Shown: one piece after another, positions 53,983 through 63,461 of the stretch
Numbering within the stretch: the first letter of the stretch is position 1
Layout of the letters: the number at the start of each line of letters is the position of its first letter
Assembly (NCBI GenBank): GCA_016717005.1
Contig: JADJUF010000001.1
Coordinates: 744,001-808,000 of the forward strand
From: Myxococcales bacterium
GTDB lineage: Bacteria; Myxococcota_A; Polyangia; Haliangiales; Haliangiaceae
Direction: 5' to 3'
Length of the DNA stretch: 64,000 nt
Translations under genes and position numbers: made by a program
The notes under the pieces: model-generated
Told to the model about the DNA's origin: nothing
The model's input: only the letters and a program-made list of their open reading frames with translations
Database searches by the model: none

Positions 53983-54944
53983 CCGAGACCGAGAACCTGC
54001 TCGACCTGCGCGCGGTGGTGAAGCGCTACGGCCCGGTGATGGCGCTGCGCGGCGTCGACGCCAAGGTCGCGGCCGCGACCAAGGTGGTCGGCCTGCTCGG
54101 GCCCAACGGCGCCGGCAAGTCGACGCTGGTGAAGTGCATGCTGGGCCTGATCCCGTTCGACGGCCACGCCCGCGTGCTCGGCTACGACCCGCGGGTCGAC
54201 GGCGCCGCCATCCGGGCCCGGGTCGGCTACATGCCCGAGAGCGACGTGTTCCTGTCGGGCATGACCGCGGTCGAGCTGTGCGCCTACGCCGCCGAGCTGT
54301 CGGGCCTGCCGCGGACCGAGGCGCTGCAGCGCGCCCACGCCGCGCTCTACTACGCCGGGCTCGAGGACAAGCGCTACCAGAACGTCGACGGCTACTCGAC
54401 CGGGCAGAAGCAGCGGGTCAAGCTGGCCCAGGCCCTGGTCCACGACCCCGAGCTGCTCTTCCTCGACGAGCCGACCAACGGCCTCGACCCGCGCTCGCGC
54501 GACGAGATGCTCGAGCTGATCGCCGAGCTGCCCGAGAAGCGCGGCTGCACGATCATGATCTCGACCCACCTGCTGACCGACGTCGACCGGGTCTGCGACA
54601 GCGCGCTGATCATGCACCTGGGCCAGGTCCGGTTCGCGGGGACGGTCGATCAGCTCCGCGCGCGGCCCGGCGTGACCCAGACCTACGTCGTCGAGGTACG
54701 CCAGGACGGCGCCAAGCTGTTCGACCTCCTCACGGCCAAGGGCGCCACCGCCCAGGCGTACTCGCCGGTCGGCCTGACCGTCACGTTGCCGGCGACGATG
54801 ACGCCGACCGATGTCATGACCCTGGCCCGGGCCGCCGACCTCCAGGTGCGCGTCCTCGACCCGATGCGCGAGACGATGGACCAAGCGTTCATGCGCGTGA
54901 TCAGCGCGGCGGACGCCGCCACGGCTGGCGAGCCCCTGCGATGA
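53979..54944 (+). CDS. ABC-2 type transporter, ATP-binding protein (first pair)
   Basis: 321 residues. Walker A GLLGPNGAGKSTLVK (about residue 40), Q-loop region VGYMPESDVFLSGMTAVE, signature YSTGQKQRVKLAQALVHDP, Walker B LLFLDEPTNGLDP, His switch STHLL. A C-terminal extension (after about 225) is normal for ABC-2 export ATPases. It pairs with the permease that overlaps its stop by four bases. Substrate unknown; neighbouring second ATPase/permease pair suggests two linked exporters or one hetero-complex. Confidence 0.94.
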   Translation: MTETENLLDLRAVVKRYGPVMALRGVDAKVAAATKVVGLLGPNGAGKSTLVKCMLGLIPFDGHARVLGYDPRVDGAAIRARVGYMPESDVFLSGMTAVELCAYAAELSGLPRTEALQRAHAALYYAGLEDKRYQNVDGYSTGQKQRVKLAQALVHDPELLFLDEPTNGLDPRSRDEMLELIAELPEKRGCTIMISTHLLTDVDRVCDSALIMHLGQVRFAGTVDQLRARPGVTQTYVVEVRQDGAKLFDLLTAKGATAQAYSPVGLTVTLPATMTPTDVMTLARAADLQVRVLDPMRETMDQAFMRVISAADAATAGEPLR

Positions 54945-55818
54945 GAGATCAGCCAGCGGTCGCGCCCCCGGCGCGCGGCGCGATCCACGATCTCGGCTAC
55001 GCACGCTACCAAGGCACGCGGCGCGCGCCGTCGTCGAACTGGCTCGTTATCGCGCGCCAGCAGATCGCGTTCGCGTGGTCGACCTGGTGGCGCTGGAAGC
55101 TGGCGCTGGGCCTGGCGGTGGTCATCACCGCGATCGGCGGCGGGATCCTGTACCTGGTGCCCGGGGCGGGCGGCGACCTGACGGTCGCCACGACCATGTC
55201 GTTCTATCGGCTGCCCGCGTTCGTCGTGTCGATGACCATGACCTCGATGCTGGTCGCGCGCGACATGGAGACCGGGGCGTTCGCGTTCTACTTCTCCCGT
55301 CCGGTCCGCCCGATCGACTACGTGGCCGGCAAGCTGGCAGGCAACTTCGTCGTGATGGCGTGCCTGTTGCTGGCGGGGCCGGTGCTCCTGGCGCTGTTCC
55401 GCATCGCGATCTCGAGCAGCTGGAGCGCGACCACCGAAGCGCTGCCGATGGTCGCCGTCGTGGCGCTCGTCGGCGTGATCGCGTCGTTGTTCTTCGCGGT
55501 CGTGCCGCTCGCGATCTCGGCGCTCCTGGGCCGACGCTGGCTCGCGCTCGGGCTCTGGGCCGGCTACTACGTGCCGCTGACGACGATCCTCGCGATCATG
55601 GGCCAGGTCGGGCCGCGCTCGATCGCCGCGCTCGATCCGCCGCACGCGCTGGAGTCGATCGCGTTCCGCCTCGGTGAGGTCCGGCTGCCGGGCAACGGCG
55701 ACACCCACCCGTCGCTCGCCGCCGCGGCGATCGCCTTGGGCGCGCTGATCGTCGTGGCCACCGGCGTCTTCGCCTGGTCGGTCGCCAGCCGCGGCACGGC
55801 CGCGGTGGGGGCCAGCTC

Positions 55819-55822
<4 letters not shown>
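54941..55822 (+). CDS. ABC-2 type transporter permease (first pair)
   Basis: 293 residues with about six hydrophobic segments, among them LGLAVVITAIGGGILYLV, FVVMACLLLAGPVLLALF, MVAVVALVGVIASLFFAVVPLAISALL and ALIVVATGVFAWSVASRG. The conserved cytoplasmic patch SMLVARDMETGAFAFYFSRPV is typical of ABC-2 permeases. It overlaps the ATPase before it and the ATPase after it by four bases each. Confidence 0.88.
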
Positions 55823-56768
<946 letters not shown>

Positions 56769-56772
<4 letters not shown>

Positions 56773-57476
56773 CCACGACCGTGCTCCCTCCCTGGACCGC
56801 CGTCACGGCGATCGGCCGCTTGTCGCTCAAGCGGCTAGTCCGCGGCAAGGCCCTGTGGATCGCCGCGGCGCTGGCGCTCCTCCCGATGGCCGTGGCGCTG
56901 ATCGCGTCCAACTCCAAGCAGGAGCCCGCGCAGAACTGGGCGTTCGTCCATCTGTCGCTGCGGCTGACCCTGCTGATCGTGCCGCCGATCCTGGTCGGCG
57001 CGTCGCTGGCCGACGACATCGGCGAGAAGTCCGCCGCGTACCTGTGGTCGCGGCCGCTCCAGCGCTGGACGATCCTCGTCGGCAAGCTCGTGTACCTGGT
57101 CCCGATCGTGATCGTCCTGTCGAGCATCAGCACCGCGCTGGCGTGGGTGATCGCGCGCGACGCCGCCGGGGTGGACACCCTCGACCTGGCGCGGACCCTG
57201 GTCGGCGTCGCGGCGACATCGATCGCCGCGTCGACGCTGACGGTGATGGCGGTCGTGCTCGCGCCGCGGTTCGGCGTCGTGATCGCGATGTGCTGGCTGC
57301 TGACCCTCGACGTCGCCCTGGGCGGCCGCGCGATCGGGGCGCGGGTGCTCGCGACCTCGTTCAGCCTGGCGGCCCTCGCCGAAGGCCGCGACACGATGGC
57401 TGCGCTCGTCTCCGCGGCCGTGATCTCGCTGCTGTGCCTGACCGTCGCGCTCCGCCGCGTCGATCGCATCGAGTAG
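56769..57476 (+). CDS. ABC-2 type transporter permease (second pair)
   Basis: 235 residues with about six hydrophobic stretches (ALWIAAALALLPMAVALIAS, LRLTLLIVPPILVGASLADD, LVGKLVYLVPIVIVLSSISTALAWVIA, VGVAATSIAASTLTVMAVVLA). The cytoplasmic SAAYLWSRPLQRWTILVGKL patch parallels that of the first permease. Four-base overlap with the ATPase before it. It ends six bases from the convergent zinc-ribbon-like gene. Confidence 0.86.
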
Positions 57477-57481
57477 CGCCG

Positions 57482-58330
57482 CTACCGCGCCGCGGCCGCG
57501 GCGGCGACGGCCCGCCAGGCCCGGGGCACGGCGTCGTCGAGCCAGGTCCGGTAGACCCGGGCGGCGACGTCGGCGCGGCCGTGGTGGCGGAGCGCGAAGT
57601 AGCAGTCGTCGACGAGCGTGTCCTGGTTGTCGCGCAGGTCGGTGTGGCCGAGCTCGTCGAGGAAGCGGACCGCGAGCTCGAGGCCGCCGGCCTGGGCCGG
57701 TGTGGCGGCGGTGGCCATCGCGGCCGCGAGCGCGTGGCGCGCGGCCAGGGCCTCGGCGTCGAGCACCAGCGCGGTCGCGGCAAGGTCGATGCGCGCCAGC
57801 AACGGCGCGGGCTCGTCGACCAGCGCCGGCAGCGCCAGCGCCGCCAGGGTGCGCGCGATCTCGGCGAAGGCGGTGGTGCCGGGGAAGGTCGCCGCCGGCC
57901 ACGGCGCGACCAGCTCCCAGGTCAGGCGCTCGGGTCGGGCCTGGGCGTCGGCCAGCGCGGCGCGGGCCTCGTCGAGGATGACCGCCGGCGCCGCGAGCTC
58001 GAGCAGCCGGTCGAGGCGGCGCTGGTGGTTCTCGGCCGCCGCCACCAGGATCGCCTCGGGCGGCGCGACCAGGAGCGGCGCCCCGGCCAGCTCGGGCCGC
58101 GCCGCCACCGCGCGCGCCGCCAGCCACGGCTCGAGCGGCTCGGCGGTGGCGCCGAACGCCAGGTGCACGGCCTCGACGTGGGCGCGATCGATGGTCACGC
58201 CGTCGTGGGCCAGGCACCGGACGCAGGCGACCAGCGCCGCGCGCAGCGGCGCCGGCAGGGTGTGATCGGGCCAGGCGTCGGCGTCGGCGTCGGCCGCACC
58301 GCAGCGCGCGCAGGGGTCAGGGTGGTCCAT
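57482..58330 (-). CDS. Protein with an N-terminal CxxC...CxxC motif, function unknown
   Basis: 282 residues, no recognised family. Cys7-x2-Cys10 and Cys36-x2-Cys39 at the start could bind zinc. The rest is Ala-rich and mostly helical (LLELAAPAVILDEARAALADAQ). It overlaps the metallophosphoesterase gene by 14 bases at its start, so the two are translated together and probably work together. No signal peptide or membrane helix. Confidence 0.7.
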   Translation of the reverse strand: MDHPDPCARCGAADADADAWPDHTLPAPLRAALVACVRCLAHDGVTIDRAHVEAVHLAFGATAEPLEPWLAARAVAARPELAGAPLLVAPPEAILVAAAENHQRRLDRLLELAAPAVILDEARAALADAQARPERLTWELVAPWPAATFPGTTAFAEIARTLAALALPALVDEPAPLLARIDLAATALVLDAEALAARHALAAAMATAATPAQAGGLELAVRFLDELGHTDLRDNQDTLVDDCYFALRHHGRADVAARVYRTWLDDAVPRAWRAVAAAAAAR

Positions 58331-60626
58331 CGGTGGGCTCCGGGGCGATCTCGAACACGTCGACGACGTAGGGCTTGATCGCCGCCGGGTCGGCGCTGGG
58401 GCGATCGATCGCGATCACGAACGCGGTCAGGCGCTCGGGCGTGACCCGGAACCGGATGAACTGGCGGTAGTCGTCGATGCGCGCGGCGCCGCCGACCTCG
58501 TTGCCGTGGGCGCCGAGCGCCGCCGCGACCGCGAGGTACCAGCCCATGTGGGCGCAGCCGATCGCGATCGCGACCACCGCGGTGACGCCCAGCACCACCA
58601 GCCACGCGCCGACGCCGCCGGGCGCGACCGCGACGCCGTCGCTGCCGACGACCGCCAGCGCCAGCGCCGCCAGCCACGGCCCCAGCCACAGCGCCAGCAG
58701 CACCCACCAGCGCGTGCCGCGGTCGAGCAGCGCGCGGCCGAGCGCCAGCGGCGCCGCCATCGCCAGCACCATCGCCGGCACGATCCACCACGCGGTCAGC
58801 GCGACGCGCGCGATCACGAACGGCGTGATCACGTGGGCGAGGCCGTGCGCCAGGCCCAGGGCGATCATGCCGACCCGGCCACGGCCCGGCAGCAGCCGAC
58901 CGCCGACCGCCCCGATCGTCACGCCGCTGGCCAGCGTCATCACGCCGACCAGCACCCACCAGGCGTTGAACCACAGATCGTCGGCGAGCGGCGCCTCGAT
59001 GAACCACGGCGACGCGAACGGCAGGAGCATCGCGGTGGCGGCCACGACGGTCGCCAGGTAGCGCCGGGCGCGCGGGCTCAGGCGCGCGGCCAGGCCCGCC
59101 GGCGCGCGTCGCTGGCTGGCCGTGAACGTGACCCCGTGGATGCGCAGCGCCAGGTAGGCCAGGACCACCGCGAGGACGCCGAACCCGAGGAACGCCAGCG
59201 ACGGCGCCAGCTCGGTGGGTCGGCCGAGCGCCATCGGCGCCGGCGCGCCGCCGAGCGGGCGCTCGTGATCGATCCCGAACCACGCGAGCAGGTGATCGCC
59301 CAGCCAGCGGGTGCCGGCGCTGCGGGTGGCGCCGATCGCGCCGGTCAACGTCAGCACCAGCGGCATGATCCACGCGAGCCCACCGTCGAAGATCGACCAC
59401 GGCTCGAGCAGCCGGCGCGAGATCGCGCGCCGCGACACCGCGGCCCGCGGGTACAGGGCGCGAGCCGGGATCGAGCCCAGCGGCTGGAAGCTCGGGTGGT
59501 GGAACGCGCCGCCGCCGCCGGCGACCACGCCGGCGTAGCTGACCGGCCCGGCGCTCGCGGGCGTGCGCTCGCCCTCGCCCACCGCCACCGGCGCGCGCGG
59601 CGGCGGCGACGCCGGCTGGTAGCGCGCGTAGTGGTGGGTGTCGCCGGACAGATCGAGCCGACACGTGCCCGGCGTCGGCGTGCCGCCGTCGTAGAGCGGC
59701 GCCAGACCCAGGCGCGCGATCGCGTCCTGGTGGGCGGCGTCGGGCACGACCGCGCCGTGGACGATCGGCGGCGACGGCGTCGCGATGATCCGCTTGGCCG
59801 CGCCCGGCAGCGAGCCGAAGTACCACTCCTGCCGCGCGTCGAGCCACTCGTCGATGTCGAGCCCGAGCAGCTGCCAGCCCCACGGCAGCTGGATCGCCAG
59901 GTACGACGCCTCCTGGGCCCGGACGTAGCCCGGCATCGCCAGGAGCGGCGGGCGCCCGCCGGGGCCGGGCTGGTGCTCGCCGGTGACGCCGTGCCGGAAC
60001 ATGCGGTTGAAGCCGACCAGCTCGGCGTAATAGTCGTGGTTGCCGGGCAGGCCGTACAGTCGGCGCGGGGCGTGAGCGGGCTGGACCTCGGCCAGCGCCC
60101 GGGCCGCGCGCGCGAACGGCACCTGCACCCGCGCCGCCAGCGTGTCGATGTCGGCGACGTGGTAGGCGGTGTCGCCGCCGACGAACAGGAACTGCCCGCG
60201 CGGCAGGATCGGCGCGCCGGCGGTCGCGACCTCGAGCGCCCGCCCGACCAGGGCCTCGGACGCCACCGCCGGGTCGGCGCCGGCGACGGTCAGGTCGGCG
60301 CCGCACGCGAACGCCGTCGTGAACATCGCGACGCCGCCGTCGCCGGTGTCGGCCAGGTAGTCGAACCACAGCTCGCCCGACGCCGGGGCCACGATCTCGG
60401 CGACCCGCAGGTCGCGCTCGCGCCCGGCCGCGGGGCTGGCGTCCTCGACGTGGCCGTGGCCGTCCTCGATCCGCATCCAGTCGCGCGGGTCGAGCTCGCC
60501 GCCGTAGAACGCGTGCAGCAGGAGCTTCTTGGCGTACGCGATCAGATCGGGCGCGAACAGCCACCGGACCGGCCGCAGCAGCGGGCCGTCGGGCGGGGCG
60601 CGAAGGTGCTCGTCGTCATGGCTCAT
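58317..60626 (-). CDS. Large membrane metallophosphoesterase
   Basis: 769 residues. The N-terminal half carries the metallophosphatase motifs: FDYLADTGDGG (about 90-100), FVGGDTAYHVADI, LYGLPGNHDYY, and LDLSGDTHHYARY, giving Asp, Asp, Asn-His and His ligands. The C-terminal half (about 385-690) has around eight to nine hydrophobic segments, for example MPLVLTLTGAIG, FGVLAVVLAYLALRI, ATAMLLPFASPWFI and VVLGVTAVVAIAIGCA. It is probably a membrane-anchored hydrolase acting on a phosphoester, perhaps a lipid or nucleotide; the substrate is not visible. It follows rimO by 69 bases and has a possible promoter of its own. Confidence 0.85.
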   Translation of the reverse strand: MSHDDEHLRAPPDGPLLRPVRWLFAPDLIAYAKKLLLHAFYGGELDPRDWMRIEDGHGHVEDASPAAGRERDLRVAEIVAPASGELWFDYLADTGDGGVAMFTTAFACGADLTVAGADPAVASEALVGRALEVATAGAPILPRGQFLFVGGDTAYHVADIDTLAARVQVPFARAARALAEVQPAHAPRRLYGLPGNHDYYAELVGFNRMFRHGVTGEHQPGPGGRPPLLAMPGYVRAQEASYLAIQLPWGWQLLGLDIDEWLDARQEWYFGSLPGAAKRIIATPSPPIVHGAVVPDAAHQDAIARLGLAPLYDGGTPTPGTCRLDLSGDTHHYARYQPASPPPRAPVAVGEGERTPASAGPVSYAGVVAGGGGAFHHPSFQPLGSIPARALYPRAAVSRRAISRRLLEPWSIFDGGLAWIMPLVLTLTGAIGATRSAGTRWLGDHLLAWFGIDHERPLGGAPAPMALGRPTELAPSLAFLGFGVLAVVLAYLALRIHGVTFTASQRRAPAGLAARLSPRARRYLATVVAATAMLLPFASPWFIEAPLADDLWFNAWWVLVGVMTLASGVTIGAVGGRLLPGRGRVGMIALGLAHGLAHVITPFVIARVALTAWWIVPAMVLAMAAPLALGRALLDRGTRWWVLLALWLGPWLAALALAVVGSDGVAVAPGGVGAWLVVLGVTAVVAIAIGCAHMGWYLAVAAALGAHGNEVGGAARIDDYRQFIRFRVTPERLTAFVIAIDRPSADPAAIKPYVVDVFEIAPEPTDGPP

Positions 60627-60641
60627 CCCGACAGCCCACTC

Positions 60642-60670
60642 GCTGTACCAACGCCGCCGATCGCTTGCAA
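60642..60670 (-). promoter_or_regulatory. Possible promoter of the metallophosphoesterase gene
   Basis: Leftward TTGCAA (60670-60665), 17-base spacer, TACAGC (60647-60642) in the 69-base gap after rimO. Both boxes are only partial matches. Confidence 0.35.
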
Positions 60671-60695
60671 CGGCCCTGCGCGCCCTGACGGCGGG

Positions 60696-62060
60696 TCAGG
60701 CCAGCTCGAGCGACGCGGCCAGATCGTGATCGGCGGCCTGGGTCACGCGCGCGCGCACCAGCGCGCCGGTCGGCGCGGTGCCGTCGGCCAGGTAGACGGT
60801 GCCGTCGATGCCCGGCGCCTGGCCGAAGTAGCGGCCCTCGAGCAACAGGTCGGTCTCTTCGGACACGCCCTCGACCAGCACCTCGAGCTCGCGCCCGACC
60901 AGGGTCTCGAGCTTGGCGCGGGAGATGCCGCGCTGCAGCTCCAGCAGCTCGGCGACCCGGGCGTCCGCGACCTTGGCCGGCACCCGGTTGGGCAGCATCG
61001 CGCTGACGGTGCCGGGCTCGATCGAGTACGGGAACACGCCGACGCGATCGAGCTGGGCCTCGACCAGGAAGTCGCGCAAGGCCGCGTGCATGGCGTCGGT
61101 CTCGCCCGGGTGGCCGCTGATGAAGGTCGAGCGGATGACGATGCCGGGCACGCGCGCGCGCAGGCGCTCGAGCAGGTCGTACGTGACCTTGTTGGTGTGG
61201 CCGCGGCGCATCAGCTTGAGCATGCCGTCGTCGACGTGCTGCAGCGGCACGTCGACGTACTTCGCCACCGTCGGCAAGGTCGCGATCGCGTCGACCAGCT
61301 CGTCGGTGAACGCCGACGGGAACGTGTAGTGCAGCCGGATCCAGTGGACGCCGGGGATCGGCGCCAGCCGGTGCAGCAGCTGCGCCAGCGTCGGCCGACC
61401 GTCGAGGTCCCAGCCGTAGCGCGTGAGATCCTGCGCGATCAGGCAGATCTCCTTGGTGCCGGCGGCGGCGAGCGCGGTGACCTCGGCGGCGATGTCGTCG
61501 ATCGACCGGCTGCGCTGGGCGCCGCGCAGCTTGGGGATGATGCAGAACGCGCACGGGCGATCGCAGCCCTCGGCGACCTTCACGTACGCGGTGTGGCGGG
61601 CGCCGATGCGCACGCGCGGCGCGTCGTGATCGTAGATGTAGGCCGGCGCCTCGGTGACCTGGACCATCGGCAACGGCTTCTTGCCGCGGCGGGCCTTGGG
61701 CGCCGGCGCCTCGAGCGTGCGGGCGATCGACGGGAAGTCGCTCGAGCCGAGGATGTGATCGATCTCGGGGATCTCCTTGGCGATCTCGTCGGCGTAGCGC
61801 TGGGCCAGGCACCCGGTCACGACCAGCTTGCTCGCCCGGCCCTTCTTCCACTCGGCCATCTCGAGGATGGTGTTGACGCTCTCGGCCTTGGCCGAGTCGA
61901 TGAACGCGCAGGTGTTGATGACGATGACGTCGGCGTCGTCGGGCGCGTCGACCAGCGCGTGGCCGGCCTCGGTGACCTGCCCGAGCATGATCTCGGTGTC
62001 GACCTGGTTCTTGGGACACCCCAGGGACACGAAGTAGATATTCTGGCTCGCGCCGGTCAC
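60696..62060 (-). CDS. rimO: Ribosomal protein uS12 methylthiotransferase RimO
   Basis: About 454 residues from the GTG at 62060. Radical-SAM enzyme that adds a methylthio group to Asp of ribosomal protein S12. The N-terminal UPF0004 domain has three cluster Cys (SLGCPKNQVDTE, VINTCAFIDSAK, VVTGCLAQRY). The radical-SAM CxxxCxxC is CDRPCAFC. The TRAM domain ends the protein (LVGRELEVLVEG ... GALVRARVTQA). The GTG is preferred over an ATG at 62156 because a good promoter (62070-62098) lies between them and the usual RimO sequence begins here. Downstream gene is the metallophosphoesterase. Confidence 0.95.
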   Translation of the reverse strand: MTGASQNIYFVSLGCPKNQVDTEIMLGQVTEAGHALVDAPDDADVIVINTCAFIDSAKAESVNTILEMAEWKKGRASKLVVTGCLAQRYADEIAKEIPEIDHILGSSDFPSIARTLEAPAPKARRGKKPLPMVQVTEAPAYIYDHDAPRVRIGARHTAYVKVAEGCDRPCAFCIIPKLRGAQRSRSIDDIAAEVTALAAAGTKEICLIAQDLTRYGWDLDGRPTLAQLLHRLAPIPGVHWIRLHYTFPSAFTDELVDAIATLPTVAKYVDVPLQHVDDGMLKLMRRGHTNKVTYDLLERLRARVPGIVIRSTFISGHPGETDAMHAALRDFLVEAQLDRVGVFPYSIEPGTVSAMLPNRVPAKVADARVAELLELQRGISRAKLETLVGRELEVLVEGVSEETDLLLEGRYFGQAPGIDGTVYLADGTAPTGALVRARVTQAADHDLAASLELA

Positions 62061-62069
62061 GATCGGCGC

Positions 62070-62098
62070 AGTCTGTCGGGGGTCGGGGGGACTGTCAA
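62070..62098 (-). promoter_or_regulatory. Sigma70-type promoter of rimO
   Basis: Leftward TTGACA (62098-62093), 17-base spacer, CAGACT (62075-62070). The predicted transcript start is within a few bases of the GTG at 62060, so the message would be leaderless or nearly so. Confidence 0.6.
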
Positions 62099-62201
62099 CA
62101 CGCCTGGGCCCGGGCGCCCCGGACGCGCGGTCCTCGGTGACCGGAGGGCCCGTCATCGAGCCGGCATCGATCGACCCGGCGAAGCCCACATCGCGCTTGA
62201 C

Positions 62202-62265
62202 GCACAACGAACTTGCTGTACAACGTAGTTGTTGCACAACGCGACTGCTGTGCAGCGTGGGCATG
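62202..62265. repeat. Tandem 16-base repeats, likely operator of the ATPase genes
   Basis: Three clear units, G(C/T)ACAACG followed by eight bases ending TGCT or TGTT, at 62202-62217, 62218-62233 and 62234-62249. A degenerate fourth lies at 62250-62265. The array sits 18 bases before the ATG at 62283 in the divergent gap with rimO. The 16-base period is not an exact number of helix turns. Confidence 0.7.
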
Positions 62266-62282
62266 CACGAGGTGGGCGGCAC

Positions 62283-63461
62283 ATGAAGATCATCGTCGGT
62301 AACACCGCAGAAGGAGATAACTTCTTTGGTCGACTCGGAGAACTGGCCCACCTCGACCGGTTGCTCGAAGGCCACCACGTCCTCCTGCTCGCGCCCCGCC
62401 GCGTGGGCAAGAGCTCGCTGTTGCGGGCGTACCGGGCGCGGCCACGCACCGATGGCGCGGTCGTCGTCTACGCCGACGTACAGGACATCCGTCCCAGCGC
62501 CGACGCTGAGGCGCAGTTCGTTCGCACGGTCCTCGACGCGATCTACACCACGCCGGCCGGCAAGGTAGCTCGCCCGGGCTGGTGGTCGCGGTGGCGCGCC
62601 GGGCGCACATCCCGCATCAAGCAGGTGCAGCTCCCGGGCGGTGCCGGCGCTGAGCTCGAGCACCTCGCCACGGCGTGGCAGCACGATGCCGACGCAGCCT
62701 TCGCGCGCGTCCTCGCGGGCGCCCCCCGTTGGGTCGTCTTGATCGATGAGCTGCCCAACGTGGTCGCGGCCCTGGCCGACCTCGACGCGAGCGGCGTGCG
62801 CGCGCGGGCGTTCCTGGCCTGGTTCCGCGCGCTGCGCAATCGCTGCGACGGCAAGCTCCACTTCGTGGTGTGCGGCTCGATCGGCCTCGACAACGTCGCC
62901 CGGCGCCTGCGCTGCACCGACACGATCAACGATCTGTGCTCGTGGACCATCGGCGCGTTCTCGGCCGAGGACGCCGATGCGTTCCTGGTCGCGCTGGGCG
63001 AGGCCTACGGCGCGGCGCTCACGCCCGAAGTGCGCGCGGCGATCGCGCACGAGCTGGAGTGGCTGATCCCGCACCACCTCCAGGCGATGGCCCAGGAGCT
63101 CATCGGCGCGGGCCGCACGACGATCGCCCCCGCCAGCGTCGCCGCGGCCACCGAGGCGCTGCTCGCCAACCGGACGTACTTCAACACCTGGGACGAGCGG
63201 CTGACGACCTCGCTCGGCGTCCCCCACGATGACCACGCGCGCGCGCTGCTGGTCGCCTGCGCGCACGATCGCGCGGGCGTGAGCCGGAGCATCCTCGCGC
63301 AGACGCTCGCGGCCGCCGGCGTCGGCGACAGCGATCGGGCCAAGACGCTCTCCTGGCTCATCGAGGTCCTGGTCCACGACGGCTACCTGGTCCTCGCTGA
63401 CGACCGATATCGCTTTCGCTCGGCCCTCCTCCGCCGCTACTGGCTCCGGAACTTCGCATGA
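62283..63461 (+). CDS. P-loop (AAA/STAND-like) ATPase
   Basis: 392 residues. Starts MKIIVGNTAEGDNFFGRLGELAHLDRLLEG. Walker A is LLLAPRRVGKSSLLRAYRA (about 37-55), Walker B RWVVLIDELPNVVAAL, sensor region LHFVVCGSIGLDNVARRL. A helical C-terminal part ends in RYRFRSALLRRYWLRNFA, with winged-helix character. This is the archaeal-ATPase-like class, often found in mobile, stress or defence genes. It overlaps the next ATPase gene by four bases (ATGA). Function unknown. Confidence 0.85.
   Translation: MKIIVGNTAEGDNFFGRLGELAHLDRLLEGHHVLLLAPRRVGKSSLLRAYRARPRTDGAVVVYADVQDIRPSADAEAQFVRTVLDAIYTTPAGKVARPGWWSRWRAGRTSRIKQVQLPGGAGAELEHLATAWQHDADAAFARVLAGAPRWVVLIDELPNVVAALADLDASGVRARAFLAWFRALRNRCDGKLHFVVCGSIGLDNVARRLRCTDTINDLCSWTIGAFSAEDADAFLVALGEAYGAALTPEVRAAIAHELEWLIPHHLQAMAQELIGAGRTTIAPASVAAATEALLANRTYFNTWDERLTTSLGVPHDDHARALLVACAHDRAGVSRSILAQTLAAAGVGDSDRAKTLSWLIEVLVHDGYLVLADDRYRFRSALLRRYWLRNFA

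Noticed and set aside
62061..63377. Upstream extension of rimO by several hundred codons
   Set aside because: It runs antisense through the ATPase gene and across the rimO promoter; RimO family sequence begins at the GTG at 62060.
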